A DNA stretch of 64,000 nt, from the NCBI GenBank assembly GCA_013177895.1, contig JABLXV010000003.1, forward strand, positions 39,605 through 103,604. Direction: 5' to 3'. The first letter of the stretch is position 1, and every line of letters begins with the position of its first letter. This document shows positions 43,111 to 50,695 of the stretch, one piece after another. The DNA is from Brevinematales bacterium (GTDB lineage: Bacteria; Spirochaetota; Brevinematia; Brevinematales; GWF1-51-8). The position numbers and the translations under genes were made by a program. Below the pieces are notes generated by a model. That model saw nothing but the letters and a program-made list of their open reading frames with translations, was not told the origin of the DNA and did no database searches.

Positions 43111-43134
43111 CCCCGGCTTTGTCCGGGGTTTTTT
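43111..43134 (+). terminator. Second intrinsic terminator
   Basis: CCCCGG, loop ctttgt, CCGGGG and TTTTTT, directly before the next cassette motif. Two terminators in a row suggest a deleted cassette between them. Confidence 0.85.
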
Positions 43135-43135
43135 A

Positions 43136-43152
43136 ATCTTCTCCCTTGTTAT
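43136..43152 (+). promoter_or_regulatory. Cassette motif ATCT-N7-TGTTAT
   Basis: ATCT 43136, TGTTAT 43147, followed by CTATCAAAC and AAAAGGAG; 25 nt before the ATG at 43178. Confidence 0.82.
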
Positions 43153-43177
43153 CTATCAAACAATAAAAGGAGCAAGT

Positions 43178-43606
43178 ATGGGTAATCACTGCGAAAACAG
43201 ACTTTACGTCGTCGGAGACCTTGATCTCTTGGCTAAGTTCGATCAGGATTTCAGGAAAGACGGTACACCGAGGTTTTTAAACGCCCTTCCGCCTGAAAAT
43301 GGGGTTGATCCCGAAATATGGTTATGGGAGAAAGGAGAACTGGAAGAGGATATCGACGATGATAGCATGATCGAAATGGATACTTCTGGACACCTATCCC
43401 ATTACTTTAACCAATGGGGAAATGCGTACAATGAGCCTTGCTATTTCTATGAATTTTACACCGATCACATGAGCGCCTTAAATATCGTCGAAAAAATCGC
43501 GCTCAGATATCCCGATCTTATTTTTGATCTCCAGTACGATAACCTCGACGATGGTTTTAGCGGACATATCCAGTATTTAGGAAAGAAAATCCTGAAAGCA
43601 ACGTAG
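43178..43606 (+). CDS. Api92/YubB-like ferredoxin-fold protein
   Basis: 142 residues. GNHCENRLYVVGD is the typical start of the Api92-like/YubB family (NWCENRLxxxG), and HLSHYFNQWGNAYNEPCYFYEFYTDHMSAL is the NKWDA/WGxAWxxP-like core. The family is widespread on conjugative plasmids, including F-like leading regions, and in phages; function unknown. It has its own motif and terminator. Confidence 0.8.
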   Translation: MGNHCENRLYVVGDLDLLAKFDQDFRKDGTPRFLNALPPENGVDPEIWLWEKGELEEDIDDDSMIEMDTSGHLSHYFNQWGNAYNEPCYFYEFYTDHMSALNIVEKIALRYPDLIFDLQYDNLDDGFSGHIQYLGKKILKAT

Positions 43607-43613
43607 AACAGTG

Positions 43614-43640
43614 ACCGCCGGTATTAACCGGCGGTTTTTA
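43614..43640 (+). terminator. Intrinsic terminator
   Basis: ACCGCCGG, loop tattaa, CCGGCGGT and TTTTT. Confidence 0.88.
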
Positions 43641-43641
43641 T

Positions 43642-43658
43642 ATCTACCGGTTTGTTAT
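43642..43658 (+). promoter_or_regulatory. Cassette motif ATCT-N7-TGTTAT
   Basis: ATCT 43642, TGTTAT 43653, 26 nt before the ATG at 43685. Confidence 0.8.
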
Positions 43659-43684
43659 TATCTAAAACCTAAAAGGAGTTACCA

Positions 43685-43864
43685 ATGTTAAGAGATTACG
43701 GAGAAATAATCCTTGATACGGAGTTTTGGGATTGCGAATGCCCGGATCATTACATTCATCCGGTCAAGGATGAGATATGCCCGAAATGCGGCGCGACGCA
43801 GGAGGAAAGCCCATCGTCTCGCGCTTTAGAAGTAGCGAACCCCGAAAATCATTTCAAGGAGTAA
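43685..43864 (+). CDS. Small zinc-ribbon-like protein
   Basis: 59 residues, acidic. CECPDHYIHP ... ICPKCGA gives four cysteines in CXC/CXXC pairs and a His, probably binding zinc. First gene of a three-gene cassette that ends with a DNA methyltransferase. Confidence 0.72.
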   Translation: MLRDYGEIILDTEFWDCECPDHYIHPVKDEICPKCGATQEESPSSRALEVANPENHFKE

Positions 43865-43867
43865 GGT

Positions 43868-44047
43868 ATGATAATGACGGTAACGAATATCCAGCGCATT
43901 CTTCTCGATAACGGGAATGAAATCGCGCTTCAGGACGGACAGAAGTTCTATGAAACAAAAAAAATGTATCACATACTTGATACTTCCAAGAACTTCCGCA
44001 AAATCGCCGGACTGAAAAAGTCTTCGGTCGCAATGATCTTCGAGTAA
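43868..44047 (+). CDS. Small unknown protein
   Basis: 59 residues; an internal ATG at 43874 is an alternative start. Ribosome site AAGGAGTAAGG overlaps the previous stop. Short beta strands and a basic C-terminal helix. The next gene starts 5 nt later. Confidence 0.62.
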   Translation: MIMTVTNIQRILLDNGNEIALQDGQKFYETKKMYHILDTSKNFRKIAGLKKSSVAMIFE

Positions 44048-44052
44048 AAGCT

Positions 44053-44742
44053 ATGAAAATCCTAGATTTATTCTGCGGTGGAGGCGGCGCGGCGATGGGT
44101 ATTCACCGCGCTTGCCCGACAGCGGAGATTACCGGAATAGACATCGTAAACCAGCCCGAATATCCGTTTAGATTTATCATAGGAAACGTGATGGATTTAC
44201 CGATCGATTATCTCAAATCATTCGATTTTATCTGGGCGTCCCCGCCTTGTCAACGATATTCACAATTAACAAAAATGAATGTATCTAAGGGAATAAAAAA
44301 CTATGATGATTATCCAGATTATTTTCTTTCTATTCGTGAACGAATAATTTGTTCAGAACGTCCTTATTGTATTGAAAATGTTCCGCAAGCCCCTTTTGAT
44401 CACATAAATTCATCTGTTATTTCTCTTGATGGCGTGATGTTTAATTTAAAGGTTGTTCGACGTAGATTATTTGAATTAGGCAGATTCTGGATATTGCAAC
44501 CCTTACGCCCGAAAAAACGTGGGTCCACGATGGATGGTACTTACGTTTGTGTTTATGGGCATAGTGCTGTCAATAGCGGTAAAATGAAGAAACCTTCTTG
44601 GGCAACCACTAAAAGCGGCCTACATACACGCCAGATTGCGATGGGAATAGATTGGATTAATAATAAAAAAACTCTGTCAGAAGCAATTCCGCCGGTATAT
44701 TCAGAATACATTTTCAACGGATTTCTTCATAATAGACGGTAA
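44053..44742 (+). CDS. Phage-type cytosine-C5 DNA methyltransferase
   Basis: 229 residues, short for the family. DLFCGGGGAAMG (motif I, residues 4-15), ASPPCQRYS (motif IV, catalytic Cys near 76), IENVP (motif VI) and RRRLFEL (motif VIII) are present; the target-recognition region is minimal. GC drops after 44250 relative to neighbours. No cognate restriction gene is seen, so an orphan methylase giving protection from restriction is likely. Confidence 0.88.
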   Translation: MKILDLFCGGGGAAMGIHRACPTAEITGIDIVNQPEYPFRFIIGNVMDLPIDYLKSFDFIWASPPCQRYSQLTKMNVSKGIKNYDDYPDYFLSIRERIICSERPYCIENVPQAPFDHINSSVISLDGVMFNLKVVRRRLFELGRFWILQPLRPKKRGSTMDGTYVCVYGHSAVNSGKMKKPSWATTKSGLHTRQIAMGIDWINNKKTLSEAIPPVYSEYIFNGFLHNRR

Positions 44743-44756
44743 AGCCTTAGTTTACA

Positions 44757-44773
44757 ATCTCTTAAACTGTTAT
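44757..44773 (+). promoter_or_regulatory. Cassette motif ATCT-N7-TGTTAT
   Basis: ATCT 44757, TGTTAT 44768, then CTATCAAAC; 25 nt before the ATG at 44799. Confidence 0.82.
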
Positions 44774-44798
44774 CTATCAAACAGGTAAAGGAGAGCGT

Positions 44799-45092
44799 AT
44801 GAATGTAAATATCGTGAAAACGGTCATTGAAAAGCTGAACACTTTTTCGTATTATGGTACTGAAGCAGATTTTCAGTTTATCTTCGGGAAACACATGGGG
44901 TCGCACCTCTGGGGAAAGTTCAAAAAGGCGGATAGGGATATTGTCGCTTTTTTCTATGAACTTGACCGGGAGAACAGCGAGAAATTTCTCAAAGCGGTCG
45001 CTAAACTTTCAGTAAAGCCTTTAACGGATGGCGAAATGGTAGAAGTGGATCCCGGCCGTGTCGCTCTTAGAAGTCTCGATATCGTCGCTTAA
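44799..45092 (+). CDS. Unknown cassette protein
   Basis: 97 residues, helical core (EADFQFIFGKHMGSHLWGKFKKADRDIVAFFYELDRENSEKF). Resembles small phage-encoded proteins of this type, but no family name is certain. Own motif and shared downstream terminator. Confidence 0.72.
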   Translation: MNVNIVKTVIEKLNTFSYYGTEADFQFIFGKHMGSHLWGKFKKADRDIVAFFYELDRENSEKFLKAVAKLSVKPLTDGEMVEVDPGRVALRSLDIVA

Positions 45093-45130
45093 CAGTCAGA
45101 CGGCAGACAATCATTGTTTCCATGAATAAC

Positions 45131-45160
45131 AAAAATCCCCGCCTTTCGGCGGGGATATCT
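45131..45160. terminator. Bidirectional intrinsic terminator
   Basis: ATCCCCGCC (45135-45143), loop tttc, GGCGGGGAT (45148-45156), with A-run to the left and T-rich DNA to the right, between convergent genes. Confidence 0.82.
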
Positions 45161-45165
45161 TATTT

Positions 45166-45501
45166 TCACTTTTTCAACGCTGATTTCGCATCGATCGCAT
45201 CCTTCGGTTTTTCTCCTGTTCCACAAGTGAAGAAGTAAGTCAGTTTGTAGTCCCCTTTCGCTTGATTATCGACTATGACGTCATCCACGACAAACCATTC
45301 ATAACCGTTATCGAGCGCGGTTTCGGCGGCCTTGTTCTGCGCCGTTTCCTTCATGGCGTCGGTTGAAGTCCAATGAATCGCGAATACTTCGGCGACGAAC
45401 TTACTTTGGGATATGTTCGTGACCGAGACCGGGCGGAGAACGGAACTGCACGAAGAGAAACCGAGAACGGATAATAGGAGAAAAATCGAAAATACTTTCA
45501 T
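45166..45501 (-). CDS. Small lipoprotein, envelope-stress type
   Basis: 111 residues with lipobox LGFSSC (Cys 18). The KETAQNKAAETALDNGYEWFVVDDVI stretch (small helix rich in Ala then G-x-x-x-F strand) is common in small bacterial lipoproteins of the CC0125 type. It is one of the few minus-strand genes in the cargo region. An AGGAGG site precedes it. Confidence 0.75.
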   Translation of the reverse strand: MKVFSIFLLLSVLGFSSCSSVLRPVSVTNISQSKFVAEVFAIHWTSTDAMKETAQNKAAETALDNGYEWFVVDDVIVDNQAKGDYKLTYFFTCGTGEKPKDAIDAKSALKK

Positions 45502-45571
45502 GGAAACCTCCTTTTAGTGTGAGCCGGTATTATAATTTATCATTCCGGGATTGTCAACGCCGTAAAAATCA

Positions 45572-45588
45572 ATCTTGTAATTTGTTAT
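45572..45588 (+). promoter_or_regulatory. Cassette motif ATCT-N7-TGTTAT
   Basis: ATCT 45572, TGTTAT 45583, 31 nt before the ATG at 45620. Confidence 0.75.
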
Positions 45589-45619
45589 ATTCTAAGCAGT
45601 AAAAAGGCAGGGTAATGAT

Positions 45620-46642
45620 ATGGAGAATAATATGGCTAAAGGATGGATATTTCTCTATGAAAACATGAGAGATGTTTACGGAATATCCTACGAAATCGGG
45701 AAAACATACCGGAAATATACCGAACTGTTTCTTTCCCCGGATAACGCATTTTGTATTATGGATACCCCCTCGGAGTTTATGCCCTATTACCCGCCGAACA
45801 TGGATTCCTACTCCTTTTACGAGGTCGAGGCGTCCGGATTAATCGACCGGCGAAAGGGGTATTTATTCTCTTCCGAAATGAAGATTACGCGCCGGATACC
45901 CTTCGAGGAAGTTCTAAAAACGATTATCAAAACCAAAATCGAGGTCTGGGGCAGTTTTCTAATCTACGCCATCGACCGCCGGTATGAAGAGCTCGCGGTT
46001 AAATTAATCGAAAACGGCGCGGATTTGTCGATCATCGATGCTTATGACGAAACCCCGCTAATGCGAGCGTGTATGCGGGGGTTATACGATATAGTCAAAC
46101 TCCTTATCACTTCCGGCGCAGACGTGAACCAGAGAAACGAACCGGGCAGGACCGCCCTTCATTATGCCGCTCAGATGGAAACCTGTTTTACGGACAAAGA
46201 GTACGAAATATTCGAGCTTCTTATCGCTTCAGGAGCGGATGTAAACGCAGTAGATGAATACAACAGAAGTCCGCTTCTATCGTATAGTGTCGCCCGAACG
46301 GATATAAGAATAATAAAGCTCTTGGTCGATCACGGCGCGGATGTCAATGTCATTAACGATTACAATGAAACCATTGTCTACAAATTATGCCATGAAGGTA
46401 CTCCTGAAATTCTGGAATACCTTATTTCCGTAGGCGCGAATATTCACGTCAAGAGCCGTTCTGGGTGTACCCCGTTATTATGGGCGGCCACTATGAATAA
46501 TCCCGGATATGTCAGCGTTCTTCTCGATCACGGCGCGGATATCACAGAGCGTAACGAAGAAGGATTGAACGCATTGGAGATAGCCCAAAAACATAACTAC
46601 AAACAGGTCGTCAAGGTGCTGGAAAAGAAATTCAGTTCTTGA
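45620..46642 (+). CDS. Ankyrin-repeat protein
   Basis: 340 residues. A unique N-terminal 105 residues (WIFLYENMRDVYGISYEIG) is followed by six or seven ankyrin repeats with the signatures DETPLMRACMRGLYDIVKLLI, PGRTALHYAA, NRSPLLSY, DVNVINDYNETIVYKL and GCTPLLWAA. Start may instead be ATG 45632. Ankyrin proteins bind host proteins; on a mobile element a host-directed or anti-defence role is possible but not shown. Confidence 0.85.
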   Translation: MENNMAKGWIFLYENMRDVYGISYEIGKTYRKYTELFLSPDNAFCIMDTPSEFMPYYPPNMDSYSFYEVEASGLIDRRKGYLFSSEMKITRRIPFEEVLKTIIKTKIEVWGSFLIYAIDRRYEELAVKLIENGADLSIIDAYDETPLMRACMRGLYDIVKLLITSGADVNQRNEPGRTALHYAAQMETCFTDKEYEIFELLIASGADVNAVDEYNRSPLLSYSVARTDIRIIKLLVDHGADVNVINDYNETIVYKLCHEGTPEILEYLISVGANIHVKSRSGCTPLLWAATMNNPGYVSVLLDHGADITERNEEGLNALEIAQKHNYKQVVKVLEKKFSS

Positions 46643-46652
46643 TAATTGTTGT
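46636..46652 (+). promoter_or_regulatory. Cassette motif, doubly degenerate
   Basis: TTCT 46636, TGTTGT 46647, overlapping the end of the ankyrin gene; 25 nt before the ATG at 46678. Confidence 0.5.
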
Positions 46653-46677
46653 ATGATAACAAACATAAGGAGCGAGT

Positions 46678-47100
46678 ATGAGGTATTATTTAACGAAAGG
46701 CAGTAAATGCGTAACGCCCGGGGCGAGGATCGTCTTTACCGGCGACCGGTTTGAAATGACCGGGGATGATGATGGTATCTTCTTTAAGGGTTTTCCTGTA
46801 GAATTCAACCAAGACGGTAAACCCTATGTATTCGTCGAAAACCCTCATCAACTCATGGATGATGATGTTCTTTTCGGTGCTGACGCGCAGAATTACTTCC
46901 GCGAAGCGCTGAATGCCGGTCCTTCTAACGGACGTAATATTCACTTGGAAGGATGCAGGGGCTATTTCGGTTCGGAAAGTATTACCGCTTTCGATAACCG
47001 GGACTTCCGCCTTAACGAAGTGAGGTTCGATACGGAAGAACTCGCTATCCACTGGTTGAACGGCGAGATCGACGAAAAAGGACATCCTTTATCTAAGTAA
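46678..47100 (+). CDS. Cassette protein, family A
   Basis: 140 residues. Its second half, from ADAQNYFREALNAGPSNGRN through ITAFDNRDF and EELAIHWLNGEIDEKGHP, aligns with the whole 37924 product. The extra N-terminal 60 residues (IVFTGDRFEMTGDDDGIFFKG) are a small beta domain. Function unknown. Confidence 0.75.
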   Translation: MRYYLTKGSKCVTPGARIVFTGDRFEMTGDDDGIFFKGFPVEFNQDGKPYVFVENPHQLMDDDVLFGADAQNYFREALNAGPSNGRNIHLEGCRGYFGSESITAFDNRDFRLNEVRFDTEELAIHWLNGEIDEKGHPLSK

Positions 47101-47102
47101 CT

Positions 47103-47134
47103 AATAACCCCCTGATATTCAGGGGGTTATTTTG
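47103..47134 (+). terminator. Intrinsic terminator
   Basis: AATAACCCCCTGA pairs with TCAGGGGGTTATT (13 bp), then TTTG. Confidence 0.85.
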
Positions 47135-47135
47135 T

Positions 47136-47152
47136 ATCTCACTTTCTGTTAT
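47136..47152 (+). promoter_or_regulatory. Cassette motif ATCT-N7-TGTTAT
   Basis: ATCT 47136, TGTTAT 47147; leader of 41 nt to the ATG at 47194. Confidence 0.75.
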
Positions 47153-47193
47153 CCATCGTGGTAGGTAAATCATAATCAAAGGAGCGTATTTAT

Positions 47194-47559
47194 ATGGTGA
47201 AAATACAGAATAAAATTTTGAATACAATCGGTTGTGAGGCTGAATTTATCATTTTTTGTGAGGGTAAACTATATAATGCTGAAATGGTTATCGCTCCTTT
47301 TAACGGGGGATATGTCGGTTCTTCCAGTATACAGCTTTCATGGCACGGTACCGGATGTTATCCGTGTATTCGGGATCGTGTATTCCCTACCAGAGACGAT
47401 TGTATAGAGTTTCATGCGGAAAGAATCCGCGAATATCTGAAAGGTTCTTTGAATGGCGATTCTTATGACCGGTATGCGTCGATCGCGTTGAAAGAATTCA
47501 ATAAAAATTACAATGAATATATGGAACCTTCGTTATTTTCAAAAACATCAGGAGATTAA
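47194..47559 (+). CDS. Cassette protein, family C copy 1
   Basis: 121 residues. EMVIAPFNGGYVGSSSIQLS, YPCIRDRVFPTRDDCIEFHAERIREYLKGS and ALKEFNKNYNEYMEPSLF align along their length with the adjacent 47562 product, so the pair is a tandem duplication (diverged). Function unknown; Cys-rich. Confidence 0.75.
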   Translation: MVKIQNKILNTIGCEAEFIIFCEGKLYNAEMVIAPFNGGYVGSSSIQLSWHGTGCYPCIRDRVFPTRDDCIEFHAERIREYLKGSLNGDSYDRYASIALKEFNKNYNEYMEPSLFSKTSGD

Positions 47560-47561
47560 AC

Positions 47562-47903
47562 ATGGTTAAAATTGTAATTCAGTATAACGAAAGACGCAAG
47601 CGTAATCTTGAATTTATTACATTTTGGAAGGGTAAAAATGTAAATTATAAGGTCGAAATGATTTTAGCTCAGTATGACGGTCAGTATGTAGGATCAGCCT
47701 GTACGGACTTGGCACTCTGTGGTTATGGATCATATCCTGATGAGCAAAATCAAAGATTCCCTACTCGGGAAGCATGTATAGAGTATCTTGCCATGAATAT
47801 ACGCGACTATTTGAAAGGTAATGGAGATAAACTCGCCCCGATCGCGCTAAAAGCGTTTAATCTCGCATATAATGACTATACAGAACCTAAATTATTCGCT
47901 TAG
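47562..47903 (+). CDS. Cassette protein, family C copy 2
   Basis: 113 residues starting 2 nt after copy 1. EMILAQYDGQYVGSACTDLA, NQRFPTREACIEYLAMNIRDYLKGN and ALKAFNLAYNDYTEPKLF mirror copy 1. Both share one promoter motif. Confidence 0.75.
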   Translation: MVKIVIQYNERRKRNLEFITFWKGKNVNYKVEMILAQYDGQYVGSACTDLALCGYGSYPDEQNQRFPTREACIEYLAMNIRDYLKGNGDKLAPIALKAFNLAYNDYTEPKLFA

Positions 47904-48193
47904 GAGCGTAATTTATTTCATAACCCGGTAAACATAACGGAATAGGGGTATTTTACCATCCTTCCCTTTTTTAGCTGTAATCAACCTCTTTTATCATTCA
48001 TAAATCATTGAAATGCGATATTTACATCTTAATACCCTGAAAAACCCGATATTTATATTATAATAACCCTCAAAATATGCCGTTATCAGCCTTTCCTAAG
48101 CCGTTTTGTTGATATTTTACGCACATTCCTATATTCCGGCGGGATAAAGCCTCTATACGGGCTTATTTAAGAATGTAGGGTTTTTAAAAGCGG
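47904..48193. other. AT-rich non-coding stretch with a diverged 31-bp direct repeat
   Basis: About 290 nt without a credible gene. CGATATTTACATCTTAATAC (from about 48015) and CGATATTTATATTATAATAA (from about 48048) are imperfect direct copies. No terminator with a clear T-run is seen after 47903. Confidence 0.4.
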
Positions 48194-48210
48194 ATCCTGC
48201 CGCCTGTTAT
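48194..48210 (+). promoter_or_regulatory. Cassette motif, ATCC variant
   Basis: ATCC 48194, TGTTAT 48205, followed by TAGTCAAA; 31 nt before the ATG at 48242. Confidence 0.65.
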
Positions 48211-48241
48211 TAGTCAAATGACCGGTAAGGAGCGTCAATTT

Positions 48242-48409
48242 ATGGATATTAAGGTTGTGGTTCATGTAGAAAACGGCAGGGTTGACGGCGTATACACTGA
48301 TAATCCCGAAGTCAATGTTCAGGTATTCGATTTTGACGAGTATAACGAAGAAAATCCGAAGGAATGTGACTTCACAAGCGCGATCGCGGGAATGAAAAGT
48401 ATTTATTAA
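48242..48409 (+). CDS. Cassette protein, family E
   Basis: 55 residues, acidic: DIKVVVHVENGRVDGVYTDNP is mirrored by FKIAVHVEDKKLMGIRLMNNP in the 60119 product. The start at 48242 follows AAGGAGCGTCAATTT. Confidence 0.72.
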   Translation: MDIKVVVHVENGRVDGVYTDNPEVNVQVFDFDEYNEENPKECDFTSAIAGMKSIY

Positions 48410-48492
48410 CCCTTTAACTCCATTCTTGATTAAGCGGTATTAAATACTGACGATAATTATATTACTTTCAGAATACCCCCTTTCTTCTACAC

Positions 48493-48523
48493 GTCCCCGC
48501 TTCGGTTTAGTCCGGGCGGGGAC
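48493..48523 (+). terminator. Hairpin, probable terminator
   Basis: GTCCCCGC (48493-48500) and GCGGGGAC (48516-48523); weak T content follows. Confidence 0.6.
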
Positions 48524-48535
48524 TAATTTATTACA

Positions 48536-48552
48536 ATCTTCCCGCCTGTTAT
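48536..48552 (+). promoter_or_regulatory. Cassette motif ATCT-N7-TGTTAT
   Basis: ATCT 48536, TGTTAT 48547; 36 nt before the ATG at 48589. Confidence 0.78.
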
Positions 48553-48588
48553 ATCTCCGGAAGACATAATAACCTACCGGAGGTAGTC

Positions 48589-48828
48589 ATGGATAAAAAA
48601 GAGTATTTCGACCGCTGTAAGGAGCATGATTGGTATTACCAGTACGCCGAGGGCGGGACGTATTACCGCGGTTCCGCAAACGATGAGTTCCTGCGCAAAA
48701 CCGCAAAAGAAAACCCCGAGCTTGAAGCGATCTACGATGCATGGTACGATCACAATTTCGGGAAGCCTGAACGCGGTCCGCGCCCGACCTATGAAATGTT
48801 TGGGATCGCGGAACTCAAAACGGCTTAA
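48589..48828 (+). CDS. Unknown cassette protein
   Basis: 79 residues behind GGAGGTAGTC. Aromatic and acidic: EYFDRCKEHDWYYQYAEGG, then ELEAIYDAWYDHNFGKPE. Small phage-like protein of unknown role. Confidence 0.72.
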   Translation: MDKKEYFDRCKEHDWYYQYAEGGTYYRGSANDEFLRKTAKENPELEAIYDAWYDHNFGKPERGPRPTYEMFGIAELKTA

Positions 48829-48852
48829 ACTCTCCTTTCCCGCTTACAGACA

Positions 48853-48884
48853 AGCCCTGTTCTTCGGAACGGGGCTATTTTTAT
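48853..48884 (+). terminator. Intrinsic terminator with TTCG loop
   Basis: AGCCCTGTTC, loop TTCG, GAACGGGGCT, then a T-run. Confidence 0.87.
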
Positions 48885-48885
48885 T

Positions 48886-48902
48886 ATCCCTATCCCTGTT
48901 AT
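48886..48902 (+). promoter_or_regulatory. Cassette motif, ATCC variant
   Basis: ATCC 48886, TGTTAT 48897; 20 nt before the ATG at 48923. Confidence 0.68.
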
Positions 48903-48922
48903 TTTCTCAAGGAGTGTACACC

Positions 48923-49105
48923 ATGATCGCAAAAAGCAATTACGTCATTACCAGCGAAGAACTCGAAGCTATCAGGAAAGTATTCGAGCATTACGAGTAT
49001 GAAGCACGACAAGATTACGAAAACGCCCCTATTTTGCAGAAAACGGATCATATTTACCACTCCGTCCATGCTTTAAAAAGGGTCATTAAAAGGAATTCTT
49101 TCTAA
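48923..49105 (+). CDS. Cassette protein, family F
   Basis: 60 residues from the ATG at 48923 (AAGGAGTGTACACC). VITSEELEAIRKVFEHY and HIYHSVHALKRVIKR align with the 62518 product (VITLTPEELEALKKVHQY, HICYSLEILEEILKK). Helical. Confidence 0.72.
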   Translation: MIAKSNYVITSEELEAIRKVFEHYEYEARQDYENAPILQKTDHIYHSVHALKRVIKRNSF

Positions 49106-49115
49106 ATAATCGTAA

Positions 49116-49132
49116 ATCTCCCTATCTGTTAT
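49116..49132 (+). promoter_or_regulatory. Cassette motif ATCT-N7-TGTTAT
   Basis: ATCT 49116, TGTTAT 49127; 27 nt before the ATG at 49160. No terminator hairpin precedes it. Confidence 0.78.
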
Positions 49133-49159
49133 TCTGTAAATAAGATAAAGGAGAGAGGT

Positions 49160-49480
49160 ATGAAGGTTATCGAAGCTGGGCAGGTTTACGAGCGGCATAT
49201 CCGCGACAGAAATCTCATTATTCTGAGGCGGATGTATTTTGCCGTTATCGGTATCAAAAACGACAGGGTGTATTTCGTAAAAGGCGAGGTTCAGAGCGGA
49301 AAGTTTAAGGCGTTCTATCAGGGGGTAAAACAGCACGATCTTTATTCCCGTAAGATGGACGTATGCGTTTTGAATCAAGATGTACAGGGATTTTGTGAAA
49401 CCTACCGCCCTGTAAAACGTCGGATGGACACTAATTCGGAATCGTTCAAGGCTATTTTAGCCCACGTTTCCATTTTATAA
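49160..49480 (+). CDS. Unknown cassette protein
   Basis: 106 residues behind AAAGGAGAGAGGT. Beta-rich start (IEAGQVYERHIRDRNLIILRRMYFAVIG) then a basic middle. Heads a four-gene cassette (49160-50438) with close spacing. Confidence 0.72.
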   Translation: MKVIEAGQVYERHIRDRNLIILRRMYFAVIGIKNDRVYFVKGEVQSGKFKAFYQGVKQHDLYSRKMDVCVLNQDVQGFCETYRPVKRRMDTNSESFKAILAHVSIL

Positions 49481-49491
49481 CGGAGTACGAT

Positions 49492-49710
49492 ATGGAATAC
49501 CGGTATATCGCGGACAGTACGGCGAAAGAGTATAGGACCGAGCGGGGATACTTGCGGGGTATTCCCCGCTTCGGCAGGACTACAAAACTGGTCTTAAAAT
49601 CGACCGGCGAAGTAGTCTTTGAAGGGATGGGATTATGCTCTAAAAAGAGCTTGATCTATACCCATAATCAAGTCTTACTCCGTAAGAACGGCACAAATTT
49701 AGCAGGATAA
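49492..49710 (+). CDS. Cassette protein, family D
   Basis: 72 residues, basic. FGRTTKLVLKSTGEVVFEGM and CSKKSLIYTHNQ align with FDRTTKLIHRPTGEVVTEKL and WSKKALISVHNR of the 62288 product. Confidence 0.72.
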   Translation: MEYRYIADSTAKEYRTERGYLRGIPRFGRTTKLVLKSTGEVVFEGMGLCSKKSLIYTHNQVLLRKNGTNLAG

Positions 49711-49728
49711 AAACGAAAAGGAGGATAT

Positions 49729-50157
49729 ATGGTCGATTTTAAGATGGTACAGGATGGAATCGAACAGGAACGGAAGAGATTTCAGGATATTGTTGAAAAC
49801 GGCGAGGAGGAACTTCTTAATCTTCTTCTGGAAAGAAAGATCGCTTGTATCAAAATATCCGATGTGTATTTCCAAACACCTAATAGTGATTACGAATACG
49901 AGGCTGATTATCTCTTCATCAGTAAGGATGAAGAAGGTAAAAAGAATCTTGTGTTAATCGGTACTGAAAACACCGAATGGGGTAACGGAAAAGACGGTAT
50001 TCTTTTCTACAATCTCAACCTTTACGAAAAAACAAAAGCATTGACTTTCGCTATCAACCCGGACAAATTAAGGGTTTACGACCTCGTAAAGGATAATGAT
50101 GGTGTGAAAGTCAAGTACAAACTCAAGGAAGAAAACATCTTCAGGTTCGAGGAGTAA
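49729..50157 (+). CDS. Cassette protein, family B
   Basis: 142 residues behind AAAGGAGGATAT. Helix (QERKRFQDIVENGEEELLNLL) then LERKIACIKISDVYFQTPNS and EADYLFISKDEEG; best match is the 62812 product (LIERKIQCIKVSGVHFYTTD, NANYLIVQDFDSP). Acidic, unknown function. Confidence 0.77.
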   Translation: MVDFKMVQDGIEQERKRFQDIVENGEEELLNLLLERKIACIKISDVYFQTPNSDYEYEADYLFISKDEEGKKNLVLIGTENTEWGNGKDGILFYNLNLYEKTKALTFAINPDKLRVYDLVKDNDGVKVKYKLKEENIFRFEE

Positions 50158-50159
50158 AT

Positions 50160-50438
50160 ATGCAGGAAAATCTTCGTTTAGTCGGGATGAATGTTTCGAC
50201 GACCTATTCGGAAAGAAGCGGCGAAGGCGGGTTTCCGGCGTTCACATTCATATCCCTTCGCTTTTATATCAAAAGCACCGGGAAATGCGCCAGAATGACT
50301 ATCGCTGGAAACGATCACGGGTTCCAGGTGAACAGGGCTTTTAAAGAAGCGGACAAAGAGACCAGAAAGGTTATTCTTGAGAAAATCGAACAGATATTCC
50401 GGGATAACCTTCTCGATACCTTCCCGCTCGATTTTTAG
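50160..50438 (+). CDS. Unknown cassette protein
   Basis: 92 residues, last of the four-gene cassette, starting 2 nt after the previous stop. Beta strands then a helix (ADKETRKVILEKIEQIFRDN). No family recognised. Confidence 0.7.
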   Translation: MQENLRLVGMNVSTTYSERSGEGGFPAFTFISLRFYIKSTGKCARMTIAGNDHGFQVNRAFKEADKETRKVILEKIEQIFRDNLLDTFPLDF

Positions 50439-50444
50439 AACACG

Positions 50445-50469
50445 CCCCGTCGAAAGACGGGGTTTTTTA
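50445..50469 (+). terminator. Intrinsic terminator with GAAA loop
   Basis: CCCCGTC, loop GAAA, GACGGGG and TTTTTT. Confidence 0.9.
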
Positions 50470-50486
50470 ATCTCCCGGACTGTTAT
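50470..50486 (+). promoter_or_regulatory. Cassette motif ATCT-N7-TGTTAT
   Basis: ATCT 50470, TGTTAT 50481, directly at the end of the terminator T-run. Confidence 0.8.
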
Positions 50487-50520
50487 ATATCAGTTCCACA
50501 ATACAACGGGAGGGTTTATC

Positions 50521-50691
50521 GTGGAGATCGTTGCAGTCCAGGGAGTCCACAAGAGTCCGTCAGGAAGATGGACTGGAGAGAACGAAAAGGGTAATAAAAA
50601 CGCTGAAAAAGGCATTGAAAAGTCTCATTCTGCTCCATACCGGCCTTTTGAGGCAATCTTGAAGGAATGTTTCGAGAAAAACCCCCGCTGA
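50521..50691 (+). CDS. Small cassette protein with GTG start
   Basis: 56 residues from GTG at 50521, chosen because GGGAGGG lies 7 nt upstream and the motif precedes it. VEIVAVQGVHKSPSGRWTGE then a Lys/Asn-rich middle and PYRPFEAILKECFEKNPR. No family recognised. Confidence 0.6.
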   Translation: MEIVAVQGVHKSPSGRWTGENEKGNKNAEKGIEKSHSAPYRPFEAILKECFEKNPR

Positions 50692-50695
50692 GAAT

